The notes: a model not told the origin generated them from the letters alone. DNA of 64,000 nucleotides from DATNPX01 sp036702975 (GCA_036702975.1 DATNPX010000003.1:33717-97716); one strand, 5' to 3'. Numbered from the stretch's first letter, positions 34,059-43,430 are shown. Program-made: numbers and translations.

Positions 34059-36248
34059 ATGCCCGACAAGATTGACGTGATCAACGAAGCAAATCTTCTT
34101 TTATCTGAAGCAAGTAAAAAGCCAATGAAGGATGTATTGGCTGACTACGTCGCATATTTGACCGCGCACCCCGAAGTCGCAGCCAATCACGAATTGAGTC
34201 ATGCGATGACCACTCAGTTACAACCAATCTTGCCCAATTTGATTATCGAAGACGTCCAGGAGTCAGCGTCGAGTGCAACTTCCGGCATAAGCGAGCATCT
34301 GACGTCCACGGAAACGCAACAACAATTAGAAGCGCTTGCTGCAGCCGGCTCTCCTCGCTCTGAATTTGCAAAATTTTTGATAGACGAAAAATATTTACTG
34401 CAGCAAGCCGGAGCAGTCAGCACGGATGGCGAGACATTTCAGCTCGGACTGCTGAAAATAGACTCGGCCACTCACAAACTAACGGTAGGAAACTCAGGTT
34501 TGACCGAACAATTCCTACCCGACGGCACGGGAATTTGGAGAGACGGAACAAATAATATAGTCGCAGCCCAATTTGGCAACGGTATGCTCGTACACCTGAC
34601 CGGAACAGAGCCAAATCAAATAACAAGCGCTCAGGACCTATTCAAATCAAATTTGGTGCCGACGCAGATTGACTATCCTGACGGGTCCCGCCTCAGGAAA
34701 GATCCAGCCTCAAATAACAAAGGATTTAACGAAGGTTGGTTTTTCACGGATGCCAGAGTAAATAGAACTTATCCTGCAAACGCTCCGGCCTTTTCTTCAA
34801 GCTTCTTTAGTTCGCTAAGGGACAGCTACATCATTTCGTTGGCGAATGCAGGAAACACCAGCGGAAACAGCGCCTCCAGCGAAGCAACGTTCGACTTTGA
34901 CGGAAATATGATTGCGTATTCGAAAGTGAATGCTAATGATGCAACTCAAAACATAGTAATCGATAGCACTAAAGGAAAACAAATTCTCCAGCTTCCAGGC
35001 AAACCTGAATATCGTCAGGTTGGGCAAAATCAGTGGGAAGTTTCCGTGGACAACGGGCAAGCTGGATTTAGTTGGAAACCAGTTGCTGACGGGGACATTC
35101 CCAAGATTACTTCTACAAACGGATTGCTAGATGTGCGTCTTGGTCCAGACGGTCCAGGCGGAACAGATCGAGGAGCGTCAGTCGCCGACTCTGCCGGCAT
35201 ACACCTGGCATTCTATCCAAATGGCGTTAGCTACGATGCTGATTATCAGCGGACGTTCGCCGGCAATGTGCAAATATTCGATCTGAGGAGTGCGACCACA
35301 ACACTGAATATGAATGGCATCGTGGCAGTGCCCGAGGTCGCCACTGTTGTGTTGCCGGATCATTCAACGATTCAAATGGGCGACGATGGTAAGTGGACGC
35401 ATTATGCTTATTCACAAGATCCTTCCCGCCCCTTCGATCGAGGACCCAAACTGGGAACAGTGACGCAACCATATTACGAAACTTTTGCCAATGGCGATAT
35501 AACAAACGCCCACGCTCATGTTGTCTTGTTATCCGACAATCCTGACGCCAGCCCGGTTCCAATAAGCGAAGTCAATTCACAGTACAGCTTGCAAGTGAAC
35601 GGTGCCCTGGAGACATTCGATCAGTACAGCAGTCTGGTACAGGTGCAAAGGAGAGATGGATCGATCATTAAGTTCTCAAAAACCGACGCTGGGCAAGCGA
35701 CATCACATCCGGTATCAATAACCTTCGACAAAGTCAATGCTTCCTCTGGTGTAAACACAGCTCAAATCACTTATGATACGAAGTCGCCAACTCGCTGGAT
35801 GCGTGATGGAAAACCTGTCAGTGTGGAGTTGGACGCAGCGCACGACTATCAACAAATTATTGTCACCGATTCCGACGGCAATCAGGACATCTTTCAGGGT
35901 GGTGGACTGCCGCCCGAGCATATCAATGCGACGAACGCAGCAGCAGTAGAGCAAACCAATCAAACTAATCAAACAGACGCTTCTACGATAGCGCTAGCCA
36001 ACGGCAGTTCAATACAATTGAAAAATGGAACTCCAATTTCTGTGACACTAAACGACTCAGAACTTGGCGATCTGGCGCTTTTATCGATTGATTCCAAACA
36101 TTCCTCTGTTACCCTTGCTATTCCAACGCCCGCTTCAAGTGGTTACGACGTACAAGTTTCCACTGATCCGCCTCAGGTGACCGTAACGAATATAGCGACT
36201 GGAACGACGGAAATTTTCGACGGGCAGAATGTTACCCGATTCGGTTAA
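34059..36248 (+). CDS. YD/RHS-like hypothetical protein, 729 aa
   Basis: ATG 34059 has GGAG 8 nt upstream. Residues ~1-115 are helical and polar; from ~125 on the chain is dominated by strands with DG turns (LPDGTGIWRDGTNN, YPDGSRLRKDP, DHSTIQMGDDGKWTHYAY, DGNQDIFQGGG). The layout equals the N-terminal third of the divergent giant, suggesting common ancestry. It lacks the helical middle, proline array and membrane helix of the giant, and has no signal peptide. It may be a shorter surface or exported relative. Function unknown. Confidence 0.8.
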   Translation: MPDKIDVINEANLLLSEASKKPMKDVLADYVAYLTAHPEVAANHELSHAMTTQLQPILPNLIIEDVQESASSATSGISEHLTSTETQQQLEALAAAGSPRSEFAKFLIDEKYLLQQAGAVSTDGETFQLGLLKIDSATHKLTVGNSGLTEQFLPDGTGIWRDGTNNIVAAQFGNGMLVHLTGTEPNQITSAQDLFKSNLVPTQIDYPDGSRLRKDPASNNKGFNEGWFFTDARVNRTYPANAPAFSSSFFSSLRDSYIISLANAGNTSGNSASSEATFDFDGNMIAYSKVNANDATQNIVIDSTKGKQILQLPGKPEYRQVGQNQWEVSVDNGQAGFSWKPVADGDIPKITSTNGLLDVRLGPDGPGGTDRGASVADSAGIHLAFYPNGVSYDADYQRTFAGNVQIFDLRSATTTLNMNGIVAVPEVATVVLPDHSTIQMGDDGKWTHYAYSQDPSRPFDRGPKLGTVTQPYYETFANGDITNAHAHVVLLSDNPDASPVPISEVNSQYSLQVNGALETFDQYSSLVQVQRRDGSIIKFSKTDAGQATSHPVSITFDKVNASSGVNTAQITYDTKSPTRWMRDGKPVSVELDAAHDYQQIIVTDSDGNQDIFQGGGLPPEHINATNAAAVEQTNQTNQTDASTIALANGSSIQLKNGTPISVTLNDSELGDLALLSIDSKHSSVTLAIPTPASSGYDVQVSTDPPQVTVTNIATGTTEIFDGQNVTRFG

Positions 36249-36362
36249 TGCGTAGGCTCCGAGATCTATAAGCATTGAAAGAACTGGGACTGCTTTGGAA
36301 GTGCTTATGTTTGCGCATCGCACCGTCATCTGTGCGAACGAACTTCTAAGGTTGCAGTCACC

Positions 36363-39300
36363 TTAACCTCCAAGCCCGCTGAAGTGAGCTGGAGGCGGAG
36401 GCGGCGGCAGAGGATCGCTATGCTTATACTGGTCTACGACGCTCTGCGGAATGTCAGCACTACTGCCAGGTGGAGTGACACCATACTGATACGGATTCTG
36501 CTGATACTCAGGCGATTTTATAACAGCCGCCACAATTTCCCTGGTCGGATTAATTCCCTCCGCTACAAGCCCTTTGCCGATATATAGCTGCTGGTTTGAA
36601 ATAGAGTGATGCTCAGTATCAGTGTATTTTGCATCGACCATGCAGCGTGCGGCTTGCACCGACTCAGGATCGAAATTTTCGTATGCAATGTATTTAGTTG
36701 CATTCAAATTGTCAACCGTCAAGTCAGCAGGAACGGCATTATTTCGCACGAGCTGAGCAGCGGCCACCATATTCGGTGCATTCATTGCAGTCGGAGAAAT
36801 ACCATTGTGTTGCATTATGACTGCAGCCCTGACCATATCGCCATCAATCAGCTTAGGATCGACATGATTATCCAACAGCACATGAGTTGCCTCCACTTGT
36901 TCAGCATCAACATTTGTTCCAGAACCACTTACTCTGGCAGCTATAGCATGAGCAATCGTATGATTCGACAACCTACGACCCGAAGTGAAACCTTGCGCTT
37001 GCGCCAGGTGCACCATATCAGGAGTTGCGTGCCCTCCGCCATGCTCTATAAGAGCCCCGGCTGTACTGAAATCTTGAGCATCTATGCCTTTGGCATCGTA
37101 TCCATCGTTTATCATCTGAATGACAATCTGTTTGTTTTGCGGCGTAGGTGATGCACTGATATTTTTTAGCACCTGCTCTGCAATGTGTGCAGGGGAGATT
37201 GGATTACCAGCCAGATTCGGGTCGCTAGCCATTACTGCTTGCACCAGGGGCGATGCGGGATTGCCACCAGCCTGAGCCGACAGATTTGCGACAATTGTAG
37301 CCGTTTCTGGATTTGAAAGTTGATTGTCTGAGAAACCGGCGCGGCGCAATTGCTGAATTGTCTGAACTGCCGCGGCGATAGCAGATGGCGAAGCATCGCC
37401 AATTGGAGCTGGCGCTCCGGGCGAGCCAGCTTGTATCTGCGCATCAAGGGCTGTCAGAGCTGACTCGTATGATTGTTGATTAGAGCCTTTGCCCATATTG
37501 GCAACCGCACGAACTAACTCTACATTTCTACAAGCCTCTGGTCCTTCGTCCTTCGCAATGATCATGCAGGCGTTTGCCTCTTCAGGCGTAATCGCATTGA
37601 CCAGGGGTTGAGCCTCATCGTTCCCCATGCGTGAACCAGACTTACCAACTTTCGCCTCAATGTAATTGTAAAGTCCGATCGCCTTATCACGCTGTCCGAT
37701 GCGCGTTCCTGCCACAACATGACTGGCGTCGATGGCTCTCATCAGATCGTTGATTTGGAAACCATGATTTATATTCATGCGAGTTGCGGCAGCGTTGGAA
37801 CGATTCAATCCGCTTTCTGTCGAATCTTCGTCTGTCATTTGAGCCAACGTCGCAGCCTGTCGCTGAGAATCGTAAGATCCGAAAACTTCCTCGAGTTGCT
37901 CAGTAACTGCGTTATGATGACCGGCGTCGCCAAGCGTCAGATAGTTCGCTGAGCCGGCAGCCAATTCATCGAGCATGCCAAGTTGACCTCGATTCTGCCC
38001 CAATTTTGTCTGATTGAAGAATTGTCCCTTAGCGGTGTACAAAGCGGCAGCGGCAACATGTTCACCAAGCGAGCGAGGTCGATCCAAACGTCGAGCAAGA
38101 ACAGCACGACGAGCTGCGTCGCGTCCCCGCGGATTGTTAGCAAGATCAGAAGCCATCCCCGCCGTTGCTACCGAAAATCCCATCTCTTCCTCAGTTGCAT
38201 CTTTTCCATACTGCACCATGCGAGAGCCGCGCTCACCCATGTGAATGACTGATTCATCGCCGTCACCAAAAGTTGCCATATTGGTACCGTCGTTGAGATC
38301 TTGAAGCCATGGTCTGATACGAGCATTCAAATAGTTGCTCGCCTTAACTCTGTTCAAGCCTTTGATAGCTTTAGGATGCTCCCCTTTTGGAGCCGGCACC
38401 GGAGCAGTGGCAGCTGCCGACACCGTCGATACCGCAGCAGCGGCTGCCGGCACCGTCGATGCAGCGGTAGCTGCTGCCGGCATCGTCGATGCAGCAGAAG
38501 CGGCGGCGTGCACCGTCGATGGCGGAGTTACGGACATCGGCGTGGACGCGGTTTCGGGTACGGTCGGTATTGCCGGCACGGTTGGAGGTGTTGCAGCAGA
38601 TGATTGTGTCGAAAGAGTTTCGGCTGTGGGAGGAGTAACAGGTACAGTCGATCCGGCATCGGATGTCGAATCGTCCGCTCCACCAATTCCTGCGCCAGAC
38701 TGTGCCCCAGTGCTCGCACCATGATCAGCCGGTCCCTTCTTTTGAAGACTTTCCATACTTCGACCGGCGCCTTTCACTGGTGGCGAAGGGACAGCGGCCG
38801 ACGCTGGAGCCTGATTAGCAGCTGACTGATCAGCATTGGCAGACTGTGTCGAGTCGCCGCCGGGGACCGCCGAACTCACAGAAGAATTACTTAGTTGAGC
38901 ACTGCCACCGCTGGCAACTGTCGAACCGCCAGTATCGCTGACGGTACTAACTTCGCTTCCAGCTTTACGCTGAGAGGCATTCAGATGGTACTGGAGCTTA
39001 GCCTGATCTTTAGCTTTTACAGGAAATTTCAACGATGTTGCTGTTGTTTCTGGTGTTCCAACTGATGCATACTTAGCGTTCAACTGATAATCGGAAATAT
39101 CGGTCACGGCTTTTTTGATCGAATCGGTTGTGCTGGAGAGTCCCTTACTGACTAATCCAGTAACAGCACCGGCTGTGAGAAACTCGGATATGGGGCTTAT
39201 CTGTGCCCGCCCCATAAAAGTCGGCACCTGAATCATAATTTGCAGAACGCCGATAATGAGGAGGATTTGAGCACCAAAATAATCGGGAGAAGTGCTCGAA

Positions 39301-40460
39301 TTCAAAACAATTGTCAGAACCTTTAAAAGAATCAACCAAACAAAAGACCATAGACTGACTTCAATAAACGAACGCACAAACCCTGTCGCCATATGCTCGG
39401 TATCAGGAGATGCAAAACAAACCAGAAAGCAATATCCGACAAGAAACTGAGCAGCAAGAAGAGCTTCTTGAATAGCCTTCAGCACCAGGAAATAGACAAC
39501 CTCGGTTATGACAATCACGCCCAATACAATAAAAAGAAGCCAGCCGACCAATCCAGCTATGCCACCAACTGCGCCACCGATGACCATGCCCGTTGGACCG
39601 CCGACGATCGACCCGCCAAGCGCCCCCATCAATGGTGCAAATGATGCAAGTGTTATTCCGCCGACTCCAGCAGCAGCGGCTAGAAAGGCTTGTTCGATTG
39701 TCGACACAAGCAAATCACGCTGCGCCGGATCGTTAAACCAGACAGCTTTGATCATTTCGTTGGTCAGATCCAGTTCCAACGTGTAAATTGTTTTCCACAG
39801 AAGCAGCAACCCAATCGTAAATATCAAACGACCAATCGAAGACATCCACGAGCCAGAACGTCCACGCCAGGCGCTATCTGACCAATGTCGCCAGATTGCG
39901 ACGACAAACAGAATCAACGATAAATCGATAGCAATGTAGAACATCACATCGGCGGTCTGATTGAATATCTTTTGCACATCAGTTCGGGCATTTCGCAAAC
40001 CATCGGCCGCAATGTTAGGATTCAGAACAAAAATCAACAAAACAGCGCTCAGTTTTCGTGCCAGAGGTCTGATTACATTCCCAAGAAATTGTCTGATGTA
40101 CTTGGAAAAATATTTACCTGGGTCGGAAAGGAAACTAAAAAGATCAAAAGGCAAATTATCGATCCCGGCCACATCAGGGATAGGACCATTGTCGTATGGA
40201 TCATCGGTATAAGGGTGAGAATCGACGTTAGAACCTGTATCTGCGGGCGCACGATCCACAGCATAAGTCTGCTCGATAGATGGAATCGGCAAATTCTGCT
40301 CGGCGCTTTGCAGAACAAGGTTGGTCTTGATCGTGCTAATAGCTTGAGTCGGAGCAGCAGCAACAGCCAAACTCGAAGACCAGAGGAATGTGTTTAACAC
40401 CACAATTCCGGAGAGAAGAGTTATTGCTACTAGTTTGGATATACAATTTTGTTTGTTCAT
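36363..40460 (-). CDS. VirB6/TrbL-like polytopic protein with long repeat-containing tail, 1365 aa
   Basis: A signal-peptide-like start (LVAITLLSGIVVLNTFLW, ending near AVAAA) is followed by a loop and then at least six membrane helices between ~135 and 425 (VMFYIAIDLSLILFVVAIW, LIFTIGLLLLWKTIYTL, LLFIVLGVIVITEVVYFLVL, LWSFVWLILLKVLTIVL), with a Gly-rich segment as in VirB6/TrbL channel proteins of type IV secretion. Residues ~500-690 are Ala/Pro/Ser/Thr-rich. The last ~600 residues are helical repeats (about 28 residues each, e.g. NGISPTAMNAPNMVAAAQLV). The end is a Pro run. No Shine-Dalgarno precedes ATG 40460. Other type IV secretion genes are not in the window, so the role is tentative. 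Confidence 0.7.
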   Translation of the reverse strand: MNKQNCISKLVAITLLSGIVVLNTFLWSSSLAVAAAPTQAISTIKTNLVLQSAEQNLPIPSIEQTYAVDRAPADTGSNVDSHPYTDDPYDNGPIPDVAGIDNLPFDLFSFLSDPGKYFSKYIRQFLGNVIRPLARKLSAVLLIFVLNPNIAADGLRNARTDVQKIFNQTADVMFYIAIDLSLILFVVAIWRHWSDSAWRGRSGSWMSSIGRLIFTIGLLLLWKTIYTLELDLTNEMIKAVWFNDPAQRDLLVSTIEQAFLAAAAGVGGITLASFAPLMGALGGSIVGGPTGMVIGGAVGGIAGLVGWLLFIVLGVIVITEVVYFLVLKAIQEALLAAQFLVGYCFLVCFASPDTEHMATGFVRSFIEVSLWSFVWLILLKVLTIVLNSSTSPDYFGAQILLIIGVLQIMIQVPTFMGRAQISPISEFLTAGAVTGLVSKGLSSTTDSIKKAVTDISDYQLNAKYASVGTPETTATSLKFPVKAKDQAKLQYHLNASQRKAGSEVSTVSDTGGSTVASGGSAQLSNSSVSSAVPGGDSTQSANADQSAANQAPASAAVPSPPVKGAGRSMESLQKKGPADHGASTGAQSGAGIGGADDSTSDAGSTVPVTPPTAETLSTQSSAATPPTVPAIPTVPETASTPMSVTPPSTVHAAASAASTMPAAATAASTVPAAAAAVSTVSAAATAPVPAPKGEHPKAIKGLNRVKASNYLNARIRPWLQDLNDGTNMATFGDGDESVIHMGERGSRMVQYGKDATEEEMGFSVATAGMASDLANNPRGRDAARRAVLARRLDRPRSLGEHVAAAALYTAKGQFFNQTKLGQNRGQLGMLDELAAGSANYLTLGDAGHHNAVTEQLEEVFGSYDSQRQAATLAQMTDEDSTESGLNRSNAAATRMNINHGFQINDLMRAIDASHVVAGTRIGQRDKAIGLYNYIEAKVGKSGSRMGNDEAQPLVNAITPEEANACMIIAKDEGPEACRNVELVRAVANMGKGSNQQSYESALTALDAQIQAGSPGAPAPIGDASPSAIAAAVQTIQQLRRAGFSDNQLSNPETATIVANLSAQAGGNPASPLVQAVMASDPNLAGNPISPAHIAEQVLKNISASPTPQNKQIVIQMINDGYDAKGIDAQDFSTAGALIEHGGGHATPDMVHLAQAQGFTSGRRLSNHTIAHAIAARVSGSGTNVDAEQVEATHVLLDNHVDPKLIDGDMVRAAVIMQHNGISPTAMNAPNMVAAAQLVRNNAVPADLTVDNLNATKYIAYENFDPESVQAARCMVDAKYTDTEHHSISNQQLYIGKGLVAEGINPTREIVAAVIKSPEYQQNPYQYGVTPPGSSADIPQSVVDQYKHSDPLPPPPPPAHFSGLGG

Positions 40461-40481
40461 TGTCTATGCTTTTAAAATCAA

Positions 40482-40495
40482 ATATCACTTGATAT
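40482..40495. promoter_or_regulatory. Palindrome upstream of the VirB6-like gene
   Basis: ATATCA-CT-TGATAT is a perfect inverted repeat 21 bp from ATG 40460, overlapping where a promoter would be expected. Possible operator. Confidence 0.35.
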
Positions 40496-40510
40496 AACTA
40501 AATAACTGAG

Positions 40511-40566
40511 ACTTCGGCATTTCGTTATCCTTAGCTCCTGCTTACGAGCCGTCAGAACACCGAAGT
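40511..40566 (-). terminator. Long-loop hairpin after the 40571-41023 gene
   Basis: ACTTCGG (40511-40517) pairs with CCGAAGT (40560-40566), with partial pairing inside (TACGAGCC region). It begins 5 nt past the stop of the minus-strand gene. Termination is plausible but there is no clear U-tract. Confidence 0.35.
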
Positions 40567-40570
40567 TTTA

Positions 40571-41023
40571 CTAGGCACGGATATCGTCGCAAGGAACGAA
40601 TTGCGAATTGGTTAGTACACCAGCAGCACACCCGCCTGTAGCAACGTCCATTGCTGTTTGATAAAGCTGGTCAAAAAGACGTCCGCTGGAAGCTAGATCT
40701 GTTCGAAGTTGTCTACCGGTCGCATTACTGTAGCTATCATCCAGTGCCGCAATAAACCTGGGCGGCAACTGATTTACGCGGATCAGATACTGCAACTTAG
40801 AAAACATCAACTCAACTCTTTCATGTCCTTGATTTGAGGACTGAGCTGCATAAGGGGAATCAACAAGATCTAGCCTGACAGATGTGCCACCATTTCTGAT
40901 ATTAGAAACCGACTCTATCAACTCATCGGTCAAGTTCGTCAATAAAAGTTCCTGCTCCGACGCCCTCGTAGCGCAAATCCTACTAATACAATTCAAGCTC
41001 GGTGCATCAATCTTTTCTGTCAT
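40571..41023 (-). CDS. QLPP-motif hypothetical protein, copy B, 150 aa
   Basis: The frame opens at 41059, but GGGGAGAT about 8-10 nt before ATG 41023 (MTEKIDAPSLNC) fixes the start. It resembles the product of 17331-17822: HERVELMFSKL, then NQLPP, then a Tyr at the same spacing, then LRTDL and a terminal helix. The N-terminal part contains several Cys (CISRICATRA), and two more sit near the C-terminus. No signal peptide. It lies 110 bp upstream of the VirB6-like gene on the same strand, so a shared transcript is possible. Confidence 0.7.
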   Translation of the reverse strand: MTEKIDAPSLNCISRICATRASEQELLLTNLTDELIESVSNIRNGGTSVRLDLVDSPYAAQSSNQGHERVELMFSKLQYLIRVNQLPPRFIAALDDSYSNATGRQLRTDLASSGRLFDQLYQTAMDVATGGCAAGVLTNSQFVPCDDIRA

Positions 41024-41065
41024 GTCAAAATATCTCCCCATCTCCGCCATCCTATTCAATCGATT

Positions 41066-41072
41066 TGTAGAA
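41066..41072 (-). promoter_or_regulatory. TTCCAYR box variant, copy 11
   Basis: Minus strand TATTCTACAAATCGATTG, 42 nt before ATG 41023. Confidence 0.3.
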
Positions 41073-41170
41073 TAGAGAACTTTCTAGAAACGTGCACTGG
41101 TGTGGGTACGCCAGCAATTTCACAAAAGAAGCTAGCGCAACTTGCAACATCAACGTTTATTCGAACAGCG

Positions 41171-41205
41171 ATCACCTGTACCAGGAAAAGACTGGTACAG
41201 GTGAT
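41171..41205. terminator. Perfect 13-bp hairpin
   Basis: ATCACCTGTACCA (41171-41183) and TGGTACAGGTGAT (41193-41205) with a 9-nt loop. It is about 200 bp past the stop of the 41402 gene and may end its transcript or mark an untranslated RNA. No U-run. Confidence 0.5.
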
Positions 41206-41401
41206 TGGCATAACGCAATGCAGTAGAGCCGCTGTTAAACCTTACAGGTTCTGTCCGGTTGAGTCTGGGACCTGAGGTACGACTGACACAGGAAAGTCAT
41301 AATTGATGGACATTCTGCCATCTGGCAAGAGTTCGCCTGCAAAGCATATGGTGGTGGCTTGCACCATAAGCTTTGCTCACGAGAATGAATCTGCCTGGAA
41401 A

Positions 41402-41947
41402 CTAGCGAACGTAGAGACGAGGACTGGCTGCTATCACAGCCAGCAACCAGGCAACAGCGAACTTACTACGCGCTGGGTCACTCTCAAGTGATAAATCTGT
41501 GTGAGCCCATTGCTTTTCCTCCAGAACACTTTTCGCGTATTCCTTCAGTTCTCTGTCGCTGAGATTGCCGCTCCCGTTGCCATACTGCGACGCGATTTCA
41601 GAAAGGAGCGCGTAACCGTCCTTCTGGAGGAAAGTTAAAATCAACGGTGAATTTCTTGCCGTCGCCGCGAGAGCGATAGCCGCCATTCTCAGAGAGTCTG
41701 TCCACACTGCACTTTCATAAACCGGAACAGGCTCGAGGAAAGCCCAACTCGTAAGAAAGCTGTCTTGCAGCTGCGTGAAGAGAGTTGGAGTCAAAACAGC
41801 GGGAGCTAAGAACACATCGACTTGCATTTTTGACTCCGCCATCAGGTGATTTAGCCACTCAATGTTCGTTTGCACTACACTACTGTCGACGCCATGCACG
41901 TCGATCAAACCTTCGATCCGAGCTTTCAGCTGCTGATACATGCTCAC
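41402..41947 (-). CDS. Hypothetical protein, 181 aa
   Basis: ATG 41947 follows ATGAGGTGTGAGC, giving GAGG 6-8 nt upstream. The product is soluble and helical, with a central Ala-rich segment (MAAIALAATARNSPLIL). The C-terminal region (HTDLSLESDPARSKFAVAWL) weakly resembles the end of the product of 838-1512. There is no signal peptide. It stands alone between two intergenic stretches of more than 350 bp. Family not recognised. Confidence 0.65.
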   Translation of the reverse strand: MSMYQQLKARIEGLIDVHGVDSSVVQTNIEWLNHLMAESKMQVDVFLAPAVLTPTLFTQLQDSFLTSWAFLEPVPVYESAVWTDSLRMAAIALAATARNSPLILTFLQKDGYALLSEIASQYGNGSGNLSDRELKEYAKSVLEEKQWAHTDLSLESDPARSKFAVAWLLAVIAASPRLYVR

Positions 41948-42741
41948 ACCTCATTTTTCATTTGCGAACTTTGCGCGAAATGCCGGTGTCACCGGCTGAA
42001 TGCAACAGTGAGCATAACTTATGCGTAGTGTTGCACATGCTTGTTAGCTGCTTCAGAATTAGCTAGTGGTGAATGTTTCTCCAAAACAATGCCGGCCGCA
42101 GAACGAAGACTCTCCCGGTCTCGGAATTTAGCTCTACTGCCAGCATCGTCTGGGTTTTGTCGGTATCTCGATGGATTTATACTGAAGCGATCTCACACTA
42201 ACGTTTGCGTTAGTCAGGAAACAATAAGTTTCTCAAAACATCAACATATTTGAGTGTCTAGAAAGGCAGCAGGAACCAATACGCTGAAATCACAGAGATT
42301 TCATTTTGGCTGTTAGCAAACCTTCGCCACCAGCGCAGGACTTCGTCAGCAGGTGCACTTGAACCGGACCATACAAGAAAACAGCCTGAGACTTAGACGC
42401 TCTGGGCTCTCAAATTTGGTTCGCCGCAAATCTGAGTAGTAATGTGAGCCGCAAATAACACGCACCATATTGAGTGCCCTGTTCTAAAAATCGTATGTTC
42501 AGATGTCTACTTACACACTCTCGTAATCAGGTGATTCGCCAAACATCATCATCTAGTGAAGCATCATTGAGGTCGCACAGGAGAAACTGGTCTCACTGGC
42601 GATCGCCTATCACGAGTGTCAGTCACTAAGAAAGTGAGGCAACATGCAAATGCAGCAGCGTTAACTCAGAACTGCAATCAGAAAAGAACAACCGAACAAT
42701 CGAATCAAGCGGGCAGACAGAGCACCGGGAAGGATGTAGAA
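41948..42741. other. Intergenic region, 794 bp
   Basis: No supported gene apart from a 6-codon leader frame at 42644-42664. A small perfect hairpin, ACTAACG-TTTG-CGTTAGT, lies at 42197-42214. The rest shows nothing I can interpret. Confidence 0.45.
42644..42664 (+). other. Possible 6-codon leader peptide (MQMQQR)
   Basis: ATG 42644 has GTGAGG 5 nt upstream and ends at TAA 42664, 77 nt before the next gene. It could couple or attenuate translation, or be fortuitous. Confidence 0.25.
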
Positions 42742-43203
42742 ATGAAAGACGTGTGCAGTATTCTTGGCAGGTGGCGTTCTAAGGGCAACGGTGATACGTT
42801 TACACACCGTGTGTTCATCCTCGCCAGCAACGAATGGGAACCCTCTGAGGACGTTATTGAGCCGCAACTGCTAGCGGCCCTGAAGACGGCGCACTACAAA
42901 AAGGTAGTGGCGGACAAAGGCTCCTCGAAGCCAGATCGCAAAGCAAAAGTGCGAAATGCTATAGCACTGGTGGTCGGAAATCCGGGGTCCGCGCAGCTAG
43001 TTTCCATCTGCCAAACACTCCGAATGCTCGGCAATGAGCCAATCGTCATAGCAGATGGAATCGGGGCGATGACTGACGAAATGTCCGAGTCATTGTTGAA
43101 AGTCGGCGCGCAGGGAGTGGCAATATTGACAATCGCTCAATTGTTGCCCCTGTTGAGCGATGAAAACATTCTGGCAAAAGCGAAGTCGTTGAGCCGCAAA
43201 TGA
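42742..43203 (+). CDS. Hypothetical protein with isochorismatase-like C-terminal half, 153 aa
   Basis: The open frame begins at GTG 42616, but GGGAAGGA about 7 nt before ATG 42742 is the best start; the upstream residues are Gln/Asn-rich. The C-terminal ~80 residues follow the order of a Rossmann-like strand-helix-strand unit (AIALVVGNPGSAQLVSICQT, then EPIVIADGIGAMTDEMSESL, then GAQGVAILTIAQLL), like the end of isochorismatase-like hydrolases. The N-terminal catalytic Asp/Lys part of that family is not evident. This could be a truncated or regulatory relative. A clear terminator follows. Confidence 0.7.
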   Translation: MKDVCSILGRWRSKGNGDTFTHRVFILASNEWEPSEDVIEPQLLAALKTAHYKKVVADKGSSKPDRKAKVRNAIALVVGNPGSAQLVSICQTLRMLGNEPIVIADGIGAMTDEMSESLLKVGAQGVAILTIAQLLPLLSDENILAKAKSLSRK

Positions 43204-43209
43204 TCGCGG

Positions 43210-43238
43210 GAAAAGCCTGGCTCGTGCCGGGCTTTTTC
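43210..43238 (+). terminator. Intrinsic terminator
   Basis: GAAAAGCCTGGC (43210-43221) pairs with GCCGGGCTTTTT (43226-43237), a 4-nt loop with a T-rich tail, 6 nt past the stop at 43203. Confidence 0.85.
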
Positions 43239-43423
43239 CTAATCACAAAAGCTACTGTCGCCTGCACCATATCTGATGCAATTTTTTTTGCCTAGAAAAA
43301 CCTATCGCAAGCTCGCGAACACGACACATGAGCAAAACGGCACGAACAGTCACACAGCAAGCCGCGCTAGCGCTTGATTTAAGTTCAACTTCGTACTTCC
43401 ACTGATTCAAAATCAAACTGATC

Positions 43424-43430
43424 TTCCACA
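43424..43430 (+). promoter_or_regulatory. TTCCAYR box, copy 12
   Basis: GATCTTCCACAATATTGATC, 92 nt before ATG 43523. Two TTCCACT near-matches flank it at about 43397 and 43466. Confidence 0.45.

Larger units (their letters stand above)
41024..41401. other. Intergenic region, 378 bp
   Basis: It contains a TTCTACA box for the 41023 gene and a perfect 13-bp hairpin. No supported gene. Confidence 0.5.

Noticed and set aside
38301..38724. Gly/Ala-rich plus-strand frames opposite the VirB6-like gene
   Set aside because: They mirror the Ala/Pro/Thr-rich low-complexity linker and lack ribosome binding sites.
42598..42607. GGCGATCGCC, the cyanobacterial HIP1 palindrome
   Set aside because: Only one copy was noticed in 64 kb, which is near chance expectation; it gives no support for cyanobacterial origin.
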